Assembly (NCBI GenBank): GCA_032871835.1
Contig: CM065295.1
Span: 81,771,819 to 81,835,818 of the forward strand
DNA length: 64,000 nt
Direction: 5' to 3'
Source: Dipteronia dyeriana
Lineage: Eukaryota > Streptophyta > Magnoliopsida > Sapindales > Sapindaceae
Part shown: piece after piece, positions 12,242 to 24,133 of the stretch
Position numbering within the stretch: the stretch's first letter is position 1
Layout: each line of letters starts with the position of its first letter
Translations under genes and position numbers: made by a program
The notes under the pieces: generated by a model
Seen by the model: only the letters and a program-made list of their open reading frames with translations
Databases searched by the model: none
Told to the model about the DNA's origin: nothing

Positions 12242-14138
12242 ATGGACAATCTGAATCCAATAGTTGATCAGAAAGGACTTTAGGGAGTGTTCAAGGTTTT
12301 TGGTTTGATCAGAGATATTCATTTGTCGCCCAAATTTAGGAATAGAAAAGTTGTTATGCTTTTGTCCGTTTTGCCACTATGGATGAAGCGACAAAGGTAG
12401 CCAGGATTGCTAACGGTATGCACGTGTATGGGTGGCCCATACTTGCTAAGGTCGCTAAGTCCGATTGGAGTAGTAGAAAGAGATATCAGGTTCAGACTCA
12501 AGGAATATGGAAGCAATCGAGTTTGCAAGGGGGAAGAAAGGCTATGGCAGAGCCATCGTTTGGTATGAATTGGAAGGGTTATGCAAAGCCAGTGTTTAGA
12601 AATAATTGGCACAAGTCGGATCAACTATTTGTTGAGGTGGTGAAAGGAAAACAAATCGAGAAAGCTTCTCGAAACACAACATGTGAACATTCTGAAGAGG
12701 TGTTGAACTGGGAGAGTAACGAGAATGACAACAAGTGGCTAGAGTTCAGTACAGTGGGGGTTCTTAAAGTTTTCCAAGATGTGTCTAGAATGATAAAAGA
12801 TCTTTTAAACAGAGGAATTATGATCGATTTTTATTACATTGGAGACAAGAATGTTTTATGGTTATTTAAATCATTAAAAGACAGGGATAACTTCATAAGA
12901 GAAAGAGAAACATGGTCAGTATATTTCTCTTCAGTAGGGTCTTGGATGCTGGCGATAACCCCACAATCGAGGATGACTTGGGTGGAATTCAGTGGCATAC
13001 CCCTTGATTGTTGGTTTGTTAATTTTTTCAAAAGGCTGGGATGGGCAATGGGCGAGCCATTACTGATTGATGAAGAAGTCGTAAACATAAGTAATATTGC
13101 TATTGGTAGAGTCCTGGTGTTAGTTCCATATAATCGAACGTGTCCAAAGTCTATCAAAGTTGTGACCGGAAGAAGGTCATTTGTGATTCAGGCTTAGGAG
13201 GATAATAATCCAATTTCTTACAATAGTATTCTGGGATGGTTAGGATTAATCTGGGAGGAGAAGGAAAGTGAATCGTGCTTAAGGCCTGGAGAAAGCATGA
13301 AGAACAAGGATAAAGATGAGATGGCAGGTAATGAGGTGTCAATTGAAGTACCTAATTAAAATATGACTAATAAGCTGACAAGGGACAAGTCCAACTTTCA
13401 TAATGAAAGGGATCAGGAAGAGGAAGAGGAAGAGGAAGCGGTAGAGGAGATATGCATTGGGAATGTGGAAAAACAAAAAGGTAAAGAAAATGAGATTGAG
13501 ATAGGTTCTAGAGTGTTTGAAAAATGGACAGATAAGGCACATGTATTTAATGAGGTAGAGATAGTGGAAAAGAGGCCACAAAACTCTACGACTTATTCTT
13601 TTGAAGATTACGAGGGGTGGGAAGGGTAAATTTACCTGATGACTTGGGAGAATCTTCAGTAGTTGGGTTGGGCCATCATAAAGGGGGTAACATAGTTATT
13701 GATCTAGGAACTGGACTGATCCAGTTGAGGGATCAGGGCCCATTGGTCGCTCAACTATATCTTCAGGAAAATCCTACTGGAGGTAACAACAACATCCCGA
13801 ATAGGGATCATGATAAACCGAAATCAGAAGGTAAGGTCGAAGAGGTCAATGATGAGACATGTTCTTCATCTTCTGGAAAATCTGCATCTCATGTCTCTAC
13901 AACTCAATTCACTTTGGTGAATGAGGTTAATGATCCTTCTAATTATAAAGAGAGTGGAAAGAAGAGGAAGATGTCGAAGGTCAATAACAAGGTGATATTT
14001 TCTAGCAAAAGACATAGTATGGTTACTCGTAAAGATAGAGTCAAAAATCATAGTATAGAAGGGCAGGTTCCTTTGGAGAACCATTTTTCTGCGAATTGGA
14101 GGCTAGATGAGGAGATCGCAAAAGTAATAGAAAAATGA
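12242..14138 (+). pseudogene. LINE ORF1 (RRM + DUF4283-like RNA-binding protein), broken
   Basis: The first part reads as an RRM: it starts MDNLNP, passes an in-frame TAG, and after a one-base loss in the A-run near 12350 continues as FVRFATMDEATKVARIAN and GWPILAKVAKSDW. The longest intact piece (12379-13197, 272 codons) then shows the DUF4283-type fold usual in plant LINE ORF1, with DRDNFIRERETW, SWMLAITPQSRMTWVEFSGI and the LGWAMGEPLLIDEE stretch. Further in-frame stops occur at 13195 and 13357. The tail is Glu/Lys-rich and frame-shifted (13617-14138). The intact protein would bind LINE RNA; nothing functional is expected here. Confidence 0.75.
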
Positions 14139-14403
14139 GTTAGTTTAGGAATCATTAAAGGGAATGATGATGTAAAGAACAGTACTTCAACAAATATGGG
14201 GTCGAAAGATAAGAGGAGTGTCAGGTGGATTCTTAGTGAGGAAGTGACAAAGATAATTGAAGTAGGAGCTGCACTTAGGTTAGATTATCAGGGTACAGAG
14301 GATTTGGTTGCGGAGGAAATTAGACGTAGAGAGGTTGAGGACGAGTTGAGACTTGCAAACCGGTAAGGTTTCATATCATTTAGTTGTGGAATCTAATACT
14401 TCA

Positions 14404-17400
14404 ATGATTATTTTGTCATGGAATATTAGAGGATTTGGAAGGATGGAGAAGAAAATAGCTGTTAAGATTTGGTGTATAACCATAAGCCGTTTATGTTTTT
14501 TATTAAAGAAACAAAATTGTGTAGTTTTGATTCAAGGACTGATAAATCTCTTAGGGGTAAAGTTTTAACTAGAGGAATTAGGGTGGATGCAGTGGGCAAT
14601 GCAGGGGGTGTAATTACATTATGAGATGATGAGGTTTTTTCAGTGACAGGTTGCATTTCAAATGATAGGTGCATCATTGTTACAGGATGTTTCAACAACT
14701 TGGGCAGAGAGATAAAATTTTGTAATGTTTATGCGGCAACAAATCAGGCTGGAAGGAAAGAAATATGGGAGTTTATTCTTAAGGCTCAAATTACTTTCCA
14801 GGTATTTAGGTAATTGGAGGCGATTTCAACAAGGTGTTGGATCAAAGCGAGAGGATTGGGGCTTCATATAACTTAAGGTCCATAAGGAATTTTAAGGCTT
14901 TTGTAGATGCCACAGTAGTGGTGGATATTCCTCTTCAAGGTTCTACCTATACATGGAGTAATAATAGGGAGATTGGTTCGTGGGAGAGATTAGACAGGTT
15001 TTATGTGCACCTCAATTCCTTACGTGGCATCCCTCTCTTTTCCAATGTGGGATATGTAGAAGCTTATCGGATCACTATCTGATCCTGTTAGGTGTATCCG
15101 AAATCAACTGGGGACCTAAACCGTTTAGATTTTAAAATTCTTGGGTGGAAGATAAAGTGCTTATGTCAAATGTTCAGGATGTTTGGAAGAAAAAAGCTCG
15201 TGGCAGTTCTTGGAGTGTCACTTTATCTCGAAAGTCGAAGGCAGTGAAGCGTTTTTTGAGGGTTGGGTGAAAGGTAGGAAGGCTGGTGGGGATCAAACTA
15301 AGATTTTGGAAAAAGAACTCAGTGAAATTGAAATCGTGGCTATGGTGTCTGGATGGTCTGATAAATTGAGAAATCATAGCAAATTTTGTCTATTCAAGTT
15401 GTGGAAGTGTACTCGTCAAGAAGAGCAAAGATGAAGGCAGAATTCTCGTGTTAAATGGTTGAAAGGTGACAGGAACACACGATATTTTCATCTTATAGCA
15501 AATATGAGAAGAAGATTCAATGTTAGTGAAGATATACATATAAATGGTATTCAATGTGCTAGACTATCTAAGGTGAGAGATGGGGTTTTCCAATTCTTCA
15601 GAGACTGATTTATGTAGGCCATGGCTGGTCGGTTTACAGCTGCAACAGATTTCATTGGCTGAGAGCATTTCTTTGGAAGCCGAATTCTCTAATGAAGAAG
15701 TGTGGTCAGTGTTGTATGAGTGTGATGGAAACAAGGCGCCTGGTCTGGATGGATTTAACTTGAATTTTGTTAGAATTAATTAGGAATGTTTGAAGGATGA
15801 TATTATGAAGTTTTTGGGAGAGTTTTACCAGGACAACCAGATGGTTCGGCAGTTAAATAATACTTTCATTTCTTTGATCCCTAAAGTCAATAATCCAAAT
15901 TCTCTAAAAGAATATAGACCTATAAGCCTGGTTGGATCTATCTATAAAATCTGGCTAAGGTATTGGCAAACAGATTAAAATGAGTGATGGATAAGATTAT
16001 TAGTCTCAATCAAATGGCATTCGTCTCAAGAAGACAGATGGTGGACAGTCTTGTAATAATGGAAGAAATTATTCATGCATGGAGGAAGGATGAGAGGGGT
16101 GGTCTTTTAGCCAAATTGGATTTCGAGAAAGTATATGACTGTGTGGATCATAAATTTTTACTTCAGACCATGAGATTAATGGGGTCTGGTCACACATGGA
16201 TTCAATGGATAAAACGATGCATTTCTACACCTATGATGTCTGTGTCGGTGAATGGTTCCCCAACAAAAGAATTTGGTATGGAAAAAGGACTTCGCTAGGG
16301 TGATCCGTTATCCCTTTTTTTATTCAATATTGTGGTGGAAGTTCTCAGTAGGATGCTTGATAGAGTTAAAGATCTTGGTATGATCAAAGGCATTGGTTTC
16401 AATAATGATGAGATACATATTACGCATCTTCAATTTGTGAATGACACAATGTTATTCATTGATCATGGTATGGAATACTTGTTAAATGCTAAAAGAATTT
16501 TGAGAAGTTTCGAGTTGGACTTGGGCCTCAAAATAAATTTTCACAAAACTTGTTTGGTTAAGGTAGGGAAGAAGGATTTGAATGATGATCTCTGGGCAGG
16601 TGCGTTCAAATGTATAGCGACAGTTCTACCTATAACCTATCTTGGGTTGCCACTAGGTGGAAATCATAGACGAGAAGTCTTCTGGAATCCGATTGTTCAG
16701 AGGGTGAAGGAAAGACTTGCTACATGGAAAAAAGGATTCATGTCTAAAGGGGGGAGACTTGTTCTAAGTAAAGTTGTTTTATCCAGCCTTCCAACCATTT
16801 TCATGTCCGTTTTTAGCATTTCGGTGGTGGTGGCGAAGAAAATTGAGAAACTTCAACACGATTTTTTCTGGAACGATGGTATAGTTAAAAGGAAAATTCA
16901 TACAGTGGACTGGAAAAATGTGTGTAAAAGTATAAAATCCAACGGATTGGGAATCAGAAGGCTAAGAGACAAAGGCATGAGTTTGATGGCTAAATGGCTT
17001 TGGAGGTTTAGGAAGGAACATTTAGCATTATGGAAGAAAGTGGTATGTGCTAAATATGAACTACAATCTTGTGGGCTAGTTTGGAACGGTGTGGAGATGA
17101 ATTCTACATCCCATTTTGTAAAATCAATTAATAAGCTGTTAGAGGAAAACCAACGAACCAGTAAAATTATCAAAGAGGGTTTTCATGTTGTGTTAGGATA
17201 GGGTGGCAATGCTAGGCTATGGAGAGATGTTTTGTGGGATTCAATTCCATTGAAAAGTGTTTTTCTAAGAATTTTCGCTTTGGCTTCCAATAAGGATGGG
17301 AAAGTTAAGGAATATGGAAGATTTGTGGATTCTATTTGGATATGGGATGTTCAACTGAGAAGACAACTTTTTGATTGGGAAGTGTATCAATGGAGATGTT

Positions 17401-18535
17401 TTAAGATGGCTATTGGAAGCCTTTGTGTGAGAAGGGACATTCTGAATGCATTGGTATGGAAGTTCAGTTCCAATAGGTGTTCTTTGGTGGGGGTCTTTTA
17501 GAAGATGCTTGGAAAATGAGGGGGAGAATAATTGTAAGATTGAATATGCTTTTTTGTGGAAAGGCATTTTTCCTCCTAAGGTTGAAATTCAATTATGGAT
17601 GGTGTTGAAGAAAAGAATTCATGTGAAGGAAGTTCTTGTTAGTTTTGGCATGTCCAATTTAGCAAATACTAATTGTCCTTTATGTGGAAATATGTCTGAG
17701 TCCATCGACCACTTGCTTTTACACTACGAATGGAGCTAGAAATTGTAGAGGTTGGATATGGGTTGGTGGGGTGTTTCTTCTTGTGTTAGTTATTCAGTGG
17801 GTTCATGGATGGTAGGTTGGTGTGGGCTATGTTCAACGGATTCAAGGTTACGTGTGTGGAATTTACTATTTTATACAGTATTATAGACTATATGGGAGAT
17901 AAGAAACAATATGGTGTTTAATGCTAAATCAGCTTGCTAACTTTATGCTCTCGACACGGTGAAATTTAGGGTGGTTTGGTGGTTCAAAAACTTTAGGGAA
18001 GGATCCAAAGAAGACATCACGATTTTGCTACTGGATGTAGAAGAAAGATGCATGGACGAGAAGCCTGTCAAGCTTAGAAAATCAACAGCATAGTGTCCTC
18101 CTTTGGATAATGATCTTGTATTTAAAGTGGATGGATCAGTTAGAGAAAATCTGGGTCAGGCTGGAATTTGGGGAGTTTTGAGAGACGCAAATGGGAAATT
18201 TTTGTGCTTATTTTCAGCATCTATAGATATAACTGATTCAACATTGGCTGAATTTCTTACCATACATAGAGCTTGTACGCTAGTGTTCTCAATTCTGCTC
18301 TCGTGGGACAGAGGAATTGCGATTTTGAGCGACTCGAAATTGGTGGTCTCATGGATTAATAGTGGAGGAGTTGGCAATCTGAATTATGTTACGTGGATTT
18401 ACGATATCAGAAATGCATTCTATTTAGGAATAATAATTTAGTTAAGTACACTAGTAGAGAGTCTAATGCGTTGGCAGACGCTTTGGCAAAGGAGGGTGCA
18501 ATTTTGACTGGCGAAAGATTGGAATGGGTTGCTTG
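14404..18535 (+). pseudogene. LINE ORF2 (endonuclease-RT-zf-RNase H), broken
   Basis: The endonuclease begins MIILSWNIRGFG (14404), is frame-broken, and continues to a WSNNREIGSWERLDRFYV piece near 15000. RT follows: GNKAPGLDGF near 15740, NTFISLIPKVNNP and YRPISLV near 15900, KLDFEKVYDCVDH near 16120, then the active-site strand reading FVNDTMLF near 16435, where FADD is expected. So one catalytic Asp is already lost. A thumb region (YLGLPLGG near 16650) and a zf-RVT region (WMVLKKRI, CPLCG, HLLLHYEWS near 17590-17735) come next. RNase H follows (FKVDGS near 18121, LADALAKEG near 18475) and ends TGA near 18535. At least six stops or frameshifts interrupt the frame. Confidence 0.85.
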
Positions 18536-19539
18536 AGTGGTGGTGTCTTTGTGCTTTGGGTTTTCTTTTTGTTGTGTTGTTTGGTTTTGACCCGAAGTTT
18601 TCCTATTTTTCTTTACTGGATGGTTTTGTTTTCGTTTTGGTGTGGTTTTGAAGTTTTCATGGAGGGAGCTGAATTCTTCTATGGTTGCTTTGCAAAAAAT
18701 GAATCCAGAGAGTTTTTGAGTTGAGTTTTTGGTCTGCTGACAACTGGGTTTATGCCTCTTACTGCAATGAATGTTAGTGTTTCATTGTTTGCTGTTTTGT
18801 TTCCAGCTTTCCAAGAGCTTCTGGTGTCTGTTATCAAGGGTGTGGTGCAATTTCTTTGTGTTGGTAGTTAAGGCTGTATTGATTGAGCTGTATTGTAGGG
18901 TCCTGGTTATGGGTGGAATTTTGAAGGAGGTTAAGGAATGTTTTGTTGTTTTGGTTTTTGCCCTTTTGGCTTTTTAATAAAATTGTTGCTTAAAAAAAAA
19001 TGCATTTGCTTTAAGCAAGAAAGAAAATTCACAAATGGAAATATGGAATTTGGGATTCTGACAATTGAGAGAAATTTGTTTTTGTTAACAATATATTTTT
19101 TAAACAATTCTTTGCACACTCTTTTATAGAGTTTTTACAAACAGTTGTATCTTTTCAAAAAAACATTAACAGAGAGTCATGTCTTTTAAAACTACAACAA
19201 TTATTATGGTGTCTATTTATTGAGTTTTGTCTTTTCAAAAAAGAAATATCAATATATAAAGACATCTAATCTAAATAGTTGTGTTTGTCTGTAATCTGTC
19301 AACTAATTTTTTATTTATTTATTTAACTAATTTAATATTTGACCAATATTAAATTCTAACAATTCCCCGATTGGTCAAATATTAAATAAAGAAATAATTA
19401 CCAAAAATTAATATAGTGTTTATGGATAAATAAATGTATCTTTCGATTTGAACCTTACTTCAGTGAAAGTATCACAAGGTGTTTGTTGAAATCTTAGGTA
19501 GCATAATGCTTTGAACCAGCTATTCATTTATAACAAAAC

Positions 19540-20115
19540 TAGAGATGCACGTTTTTTCCCGGGACCCCAATTCCCCACATCCTCATCCTCATCCCCATTT
19601 GGGGATTTTTTTTATATTAGGGAAATGGGGAAATTGGGGGGGGGGGGGGGGGGGGGGGGGTGTGAGGATGAAAATCATCCTCAAATTGAAATGGTCATTT
19701 CCCCCACAATTATATTGAAATGGGGATAAAGATGAGATCTCCCATCCCCATTTCCCCATTTTTCCCAAACATATATGAATATAATTATAATATATATTTT
19801 TAATTATAATATATATTTGTATTTGTAATGTATTAATATATTTTATTTTGTATTTATAATGAAATGTTTATTTTTTTTAGTTTAATTTATAATTTTTAGT
19901 TAAATGGGGAAATGAAAAAAAAAAGATGAAAACGAAAAAAAAACGAGATAAATGGAGAACTGGGGATGGGGATGGAAATACCTCCCCCCAAAATTCCTCA
20001 TCCTCATTTTCTCTAAATGAAGAAATGAGGAGGGTGGGATGAGGGAAGGGTATGGGAAGTGGGGATGGGGATAGGGGGACCTATATCGATCCCCATCCCC
20101 AAATGTGCATCGCTA
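19540..20115. mobile_element. non-autonomous hAT element with perfect 8-bp target duplication
   Basis: 576 bp. Ends are TAGAGATGCAC and GTGCATCGCTA, an inverted repeat with one mismatch. It is flanked by AACAAAAC at 19532-19539 and 20116-20123, identical on both sides. The interior is packed with subterminal CCCCATCC/GGGGATGG-type repeats on both sides, the usual layout for hAT transposase binding, around an AT-rich centre. A run of 25 G's lies at 19636-19660. There is no transposase coding sequence. Confidence 0.88.
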
Positions 20116-20464
20116 AACAAAACCGGTGCAACCACACACATTTACACTAGTCATCCATATATTCCTCATAAATCTCGCTTAGCACTATTGTGGCCATATG
20201 CTTATCTTTATTCATGAACTCTCTTGAGAGAAACTCCAACTCTCATGTGAGGCGACACCACATCTAAGTTAATATAGGTGAATTTCTTCTAGTATCTTTG
20301 TTACATTTTAAGATACTAGCCACACATAAACTGAACAACCAGCACTACTCATCCTAGATGGGGCTATATCAATTTAGTGTTGAATACTATCCACACATAA
20401 ATGACTTGTTTGTGCCCTTTGAACTTACAAACTAGTCATTTCCTAGTGTTAAATTGGGTTGCCA

Positions 20465-21938
20465 TCATTGGTGGATCTTATAGTTAAGGAATTTCAACAT
20501 CATCCCTCTAAGTGTTGACTTTACCAATTCTCTAGTTGGAGGCTTGGTAAGTAGATAATCCAAGTTTTCACTTGATCTCACATATGTGATGGTAATAATT
20601 CTTCTTTGAATTAATTGTCTTACATAATAATGTCTAAGACTGATATGTCTTAATTTTCTATTATACACTCCACTGTATGCATGAGCTAGAGTGGCTTAAC
20701 TATCACAATGTATAGAGATAGACGATAAGTTCCTCGAGGTAAATGGGACTTCTAAAAGAAGATCCCTTAGCCACTCAGCCTCTTTCCCTATTGTTGCTAA
20801 GGCAATGAACTCAAACTCCATAGTCGAGTGTGTGATGCAAGTTTGTTTCTCTGATCCTCAAGAAATTGAACCACCTTCAAGAGTAAATACCCATCATATA
20901 GTAGATTTTTTATCTCTTACATTAGATATCCAGCTAGCATTTGTATATCATTCGAGTAAAGCAGGAATTTTTTGAATATTGGAGACTTAGGTATTTGGTT
21001 TTCTTAAGATAACCGAGAACTCTACCAATAGCCTACCAATGATCCATACCAGGGTTGCTAGTAAATCGGTTAAGTTTACTAACAGCAAAGGATATGTCTA
21101 CCATTGTACACTGTGTAGTGCAACATACATTAAACTCCCAATTGCATATACGTATTCAAGTTGAGCCACTGCTCTTCCTTTATTCTCAACAGTTTTAACT
21201 CTTGAATCAAATGGGGTATTTGCCTCTTCAATTTTTAGATGACTGAATTTGTTAAATACCTTACCAATAAATGAGATTGACTTAACGCAAAACCCATACT
21301 AGTTTGCCATACTTTGATACCCAAAATAGTATCAACTTGTCCAAGATCTTTCATCTTAAATGTGTACGACAGAAATCTCTTCGTTTCTATTACACCCTTC
21401 ATGTCATTACTCAATATCAGCATATCATTAACATAAAGGCAAACGATGATAGTATAGTCATCACAAGTTTTAGTGTATAAACTCTTATCATCAATATTAT
21501 GACTAAAACCATAAGAGAGAATATCATAATCAAACTTTTCATCCCATTGTTTGAGTGCTTGCTTCAAGCCATTTAATGGTTTCACAAGTTTGCTCACTTT
21601 ATATTCATTTCCAGGTAAAACAAAACCCTCAGGTTGTTCCAGGTAGACTTATTCGTTGAGATCTCCATTTAAGAATGTTGTTTTAACATATATTTGATGA
21701 ATATGAAGGTTATGGATTGAAGCCAAAACAAACAATATTCTTATTGACGTTATTCTTACCACATGTGCATAAGTGTCAAACTAGTCAATTCCTTCTTTTT
21801 GTCTAAAACTCTTGACTACTAATCTAACCTTGAAAGTTTGAAGGGTACCATTAGTATGATATTTCATTCTAAACACCCACTTACAACCAATTGGTTTTGA
21901 ACCAGGTGGCAAATCAACAATTTCCCAAGTGTGGTTTG
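20465..21938 (-). pseudogene. copia RT and RNase H remnant
   Basis: Minus-strand reading shows the copia RT start (WEIVDLPPG and GCKWVFRMKYH near 21870-21930), then YVNDMLILSND (near 21425-21440) where YVDDM is expected, and KMKDLGQVDTILGIKV. RNase H follows with AMEFEFIALATIGKEAEWLR (near 20760-20820) and a C-terminus of HYYVRQLI and LDYLLTKPPT. In-frame stops and frame changes are frequent, so no product is expected. The loss of the second catalytic Asp of RT is visible directly. Confidence 0.8.
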
Positions 21939-22746
21939 CTATAATTGAATCCATTTCATCTCGTTTATATTATGTTTCCAAAATACATAATCTCTTGAAG
22001 ACATGACTTCTTTGTATATTTTAGGATCATCCTCGATTTGAAGAATTATAGGAATTTTTCTTATAATTTCTTCCTTATTTCCTTCTATTAAGCATAAGGA
22101 AATATGTTGAGAATCTATTTCATCTGATCGCAACTCTTTTGTTTTTCTAACTCTTTGGCTTATACGAGGCTCACTTGGTTGATGTTCAACTTTAGGAATT
22201 GTCTCCACTTGAGATTCTCCAATTTGAGTAAGAGTTTGAGATTTATTGTCACAAGACACTAAGTTCTCAAAGAACTCTACTTCTCTAGATTCAATTATCA
22301 TATTAGACTCAACAACACACTTTATAGCTCTCGATCCCAATTTTGTTCTCCTAGGATCTGTGCTCTTGCAATAAGCAAGACACCCCCATACTTTGAAATA
22401 TCCAATATTGGGTTTTCTCATACTTGGTAAGGATTAGTTTCTCAGATACATACAAGGATTTTATTTCAGGTTTGCCTAACAAATCACCACTAACTAAGTT
22501 TGTATTCATATTAGGAACATACAATACATTAGCAAGAGTGATTTTTCTTCCTGAAGTGAATGAGAGTTTGATGTTTCCTTTGTCAAGGACTTTAAAGTGA
22601 CATTCGTTTCCCATTTGAACCTCTTGTTTATTACTGGCTTCTTCAAATGTCTTAAAGAGAGATTTGTCATAAGAAACATGGGTTGTTGCACAAGTATCGT
22701 ACCACCACCCCTGCACTTTTCCTTGGACAACACAAATCTCGCTCAC
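21939..22746 (-). pseudogene. copia protease and integrase-tail remnant
   Basis: Contains the copia-type aspartic protease region (WWYDTCATTHVSYDKSLF, with DTCAT in place of DSGAT) and LANVLYVPNMNTNLVSG, then jumps directly to the integrase C-terminal tail (KVWGCLAYCK; EVEFFEN). The integrase catalytic core, normally several hundred residues between these, is missing, so a large internal deletion is inferred. The next motif would be the RT start. Confidence 0.75.
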
Positions 22747-22928
22747 AACAACAATGATTTCTTCTTCCGTGTATTAACATTGGCCTCTTCACTTTGTTTC
22801 TTTTACAATTTGCAATCACGAGCATAGTGCTCAAATTTGTTATTCTTGAATTTTTCTTGATCCTGCCTTAGACCAAGAGAATTTCTAGAATTTCCTTTTT
22901 TTTTCCGGTTGTTTCCAAAATTTCCTTT

Positions 22929-23630
22929 CTAGTTGTTTCCTCTGGGATTAGTGGGTTTGTTTATAGCATTTGTCTTGCCAGTGTTAGAACCTTCAATAGT
23001 CTTGTCTCTTGAGCGTGATTCTTCCTCAATACGAAGATGCTTCTGAATCTCTTCCAAAGAGTAATCTTCACTATTGTGAATAACCCTCTTCATGTAGCAT
23101 TTCCAACTTGGTGGCAATTTAGCAATAATTGCACCAACTTGAAACGGTTCAGGAAGTTCAATTTTGATAGCCCTCGGATTGTTGACTATGATTTGCAATT
23201 CATGAATTTGAGGCAAAATTAGTTTTTCATCAAAAGTTTTGAAATAATATTTTGATATCAAATTTTTTTTGATACCTTCCTCCTTAGCCTTATATTTGTA
23301 GTGCAGTGCATTCCATATCTCCTTGGTAGATTTAGTGTTGGCGTAAAGATCGTAGAGTCTGTCGGATAATACATTCAAGATGTGTCCACGACAGATTAAC
23401 TCATCCTCCTCACGTTTCTTTCTGATGGCCTTTACTTCATCAAAATCTTTATCAGTAGGCTCTGGCAGTGGCTGCAAGTCAGGATCCAGGATGTAGAAAA
23501 TTTTCAAAGCAGTTAACAGAACCTTCAATTTGTCCTGCCATCGAGTGAAGTTCAAGCCATCAAAATGATCGAGTCGAACAAGGTCTTGATTCATCAGTTT
23601 GATTGTGGATATAGTCGTCTCGGTTTCCAT
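22929..23630 (-). pseudogene. copia Gag (UBN2-type), mostly open
   Basis: A 233-codon open frame starting METETTISTIKLMNQDL. It has the copia Gag features LDHFDGLNFTRWQDKLKVLL and STKEIWNALHYKYKAKEEG, then LPPSWKCYMK and YSLEEIQKHLRIEEESR. The CCHC zinc knuckle that should follow is degraded: only FEHYARDCKL-like residues remain around 22800-22850. It lies just inside the 5' LTR, which fits an element on the minus strand. Although this frame is open, the element cannot move without integrase. Confidence 0.82.
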
Positions 23631-23651
23631 TGATATATATCGCTTTTATAT

Positions 23652-24133
23652 TGTTGGAAATTTTGGAGATAGACTTGAAACACGTAGTGTATACACTTTC
23701 CAAAAAAAGATATTTACACCCTCTCTAATTGTTTACGGGTTTATCTACAAATAGCCTTCGGGATATGATAAGCCTTCAAGTGAATTTGCTTAAAACAGGA
23801 AAGAAAATTCAGAAATGGAAATATGGAATTTGGAATTCTAAAAATCGAGAGAATTTTGTTTTTGTTAACGATATGTTTTTAAGTAATTATATGCACACTC
23901 TTTTATAGAGTTTTTACGGAGGGTTGTATCTTTTCAAAAAGACATTTATAGAGAGTCATATCTTTTAAAACTATAACAATTATGACGGTGTTTATTCATT
24001 GGTTTTTCTGTTTTCAAAAAAGAAATATTAATATATAAAAACATCTAATTTAAATAGTTTTGTTTATATGTAATTTATCGATTACCATTTTTTGTTTAAA
24101 TAATTTAATATTTGATGGATATTAAATTCTAAC
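23652..24133 (-). repeat. copia 5' LTR
   Basis: On the plus strand it begins TGTTGGAAATTTTGG and ends ATTAAATTCTAAC. It is collinear with the split LTR at 12012-12149 plus 19001-19361. The copy is continuous and so gives the pre-LINE state of the target. Confidence 0.85.

Larger units (their letters stand above)
12150..19000 (+). mobile_element. L1-type LINE, near full length, inserted in the copia LTR
   Basis: A 6.85-kb non-LTR retrotransposon with ORF1, ORF2 (endonuclease, RT, zinc-binding region, RNase H) and a poly(A) tail (18992-19000) after TTTTTAATAAAATTG. Flanks TGAATTTGC (12141-12149) and TGCATTTGC (19001-19009) form a 9-bp duplication with one mismatch. The comparison with the intact right LTR shows the same break point. 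Multiple stops and frameshifts make it inactive. Confidence 0.85.
12012..19361 (-). repeat. copia 3' LTR, interrupted by a LINE
   Basis: LTR sequence occupies 12012-12149 and 19001-19361; the LINE fills the middle. Both halves match the intact right LTR in order. The left half has CTTGAAACACGTGGTGTATAC and CTCTAATTGTTTAC. The right half has GAAAATTCACAAATGGAAAT and TGCACACTCTTTTATAGAG, and ends ATTAAATTCTAACA. Confidence 0.85.
12012..24133 (-). mobile_element. degraded Ty1/copia retrotransposon, split by later insertions
   Basis: The minus-strand element runs from its 5' LTR (23652-24133) through Gag, protease, RT and RNase H to a 3' LTR (12012-19361) that was itself split by a LINE. LTR ends are TGTT...AACA. 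A purine-rich tract (ATCGGGGAAT on the minus strand) adjoins the 3' LTR at 19362-19372. The usual tRNA-Met primer site was not found next to the 5' LTR. No clean target duplication was seen: left flank CCATG, right flank TCAGT. Most of the integrase is deleted. Confidence 0.8.
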
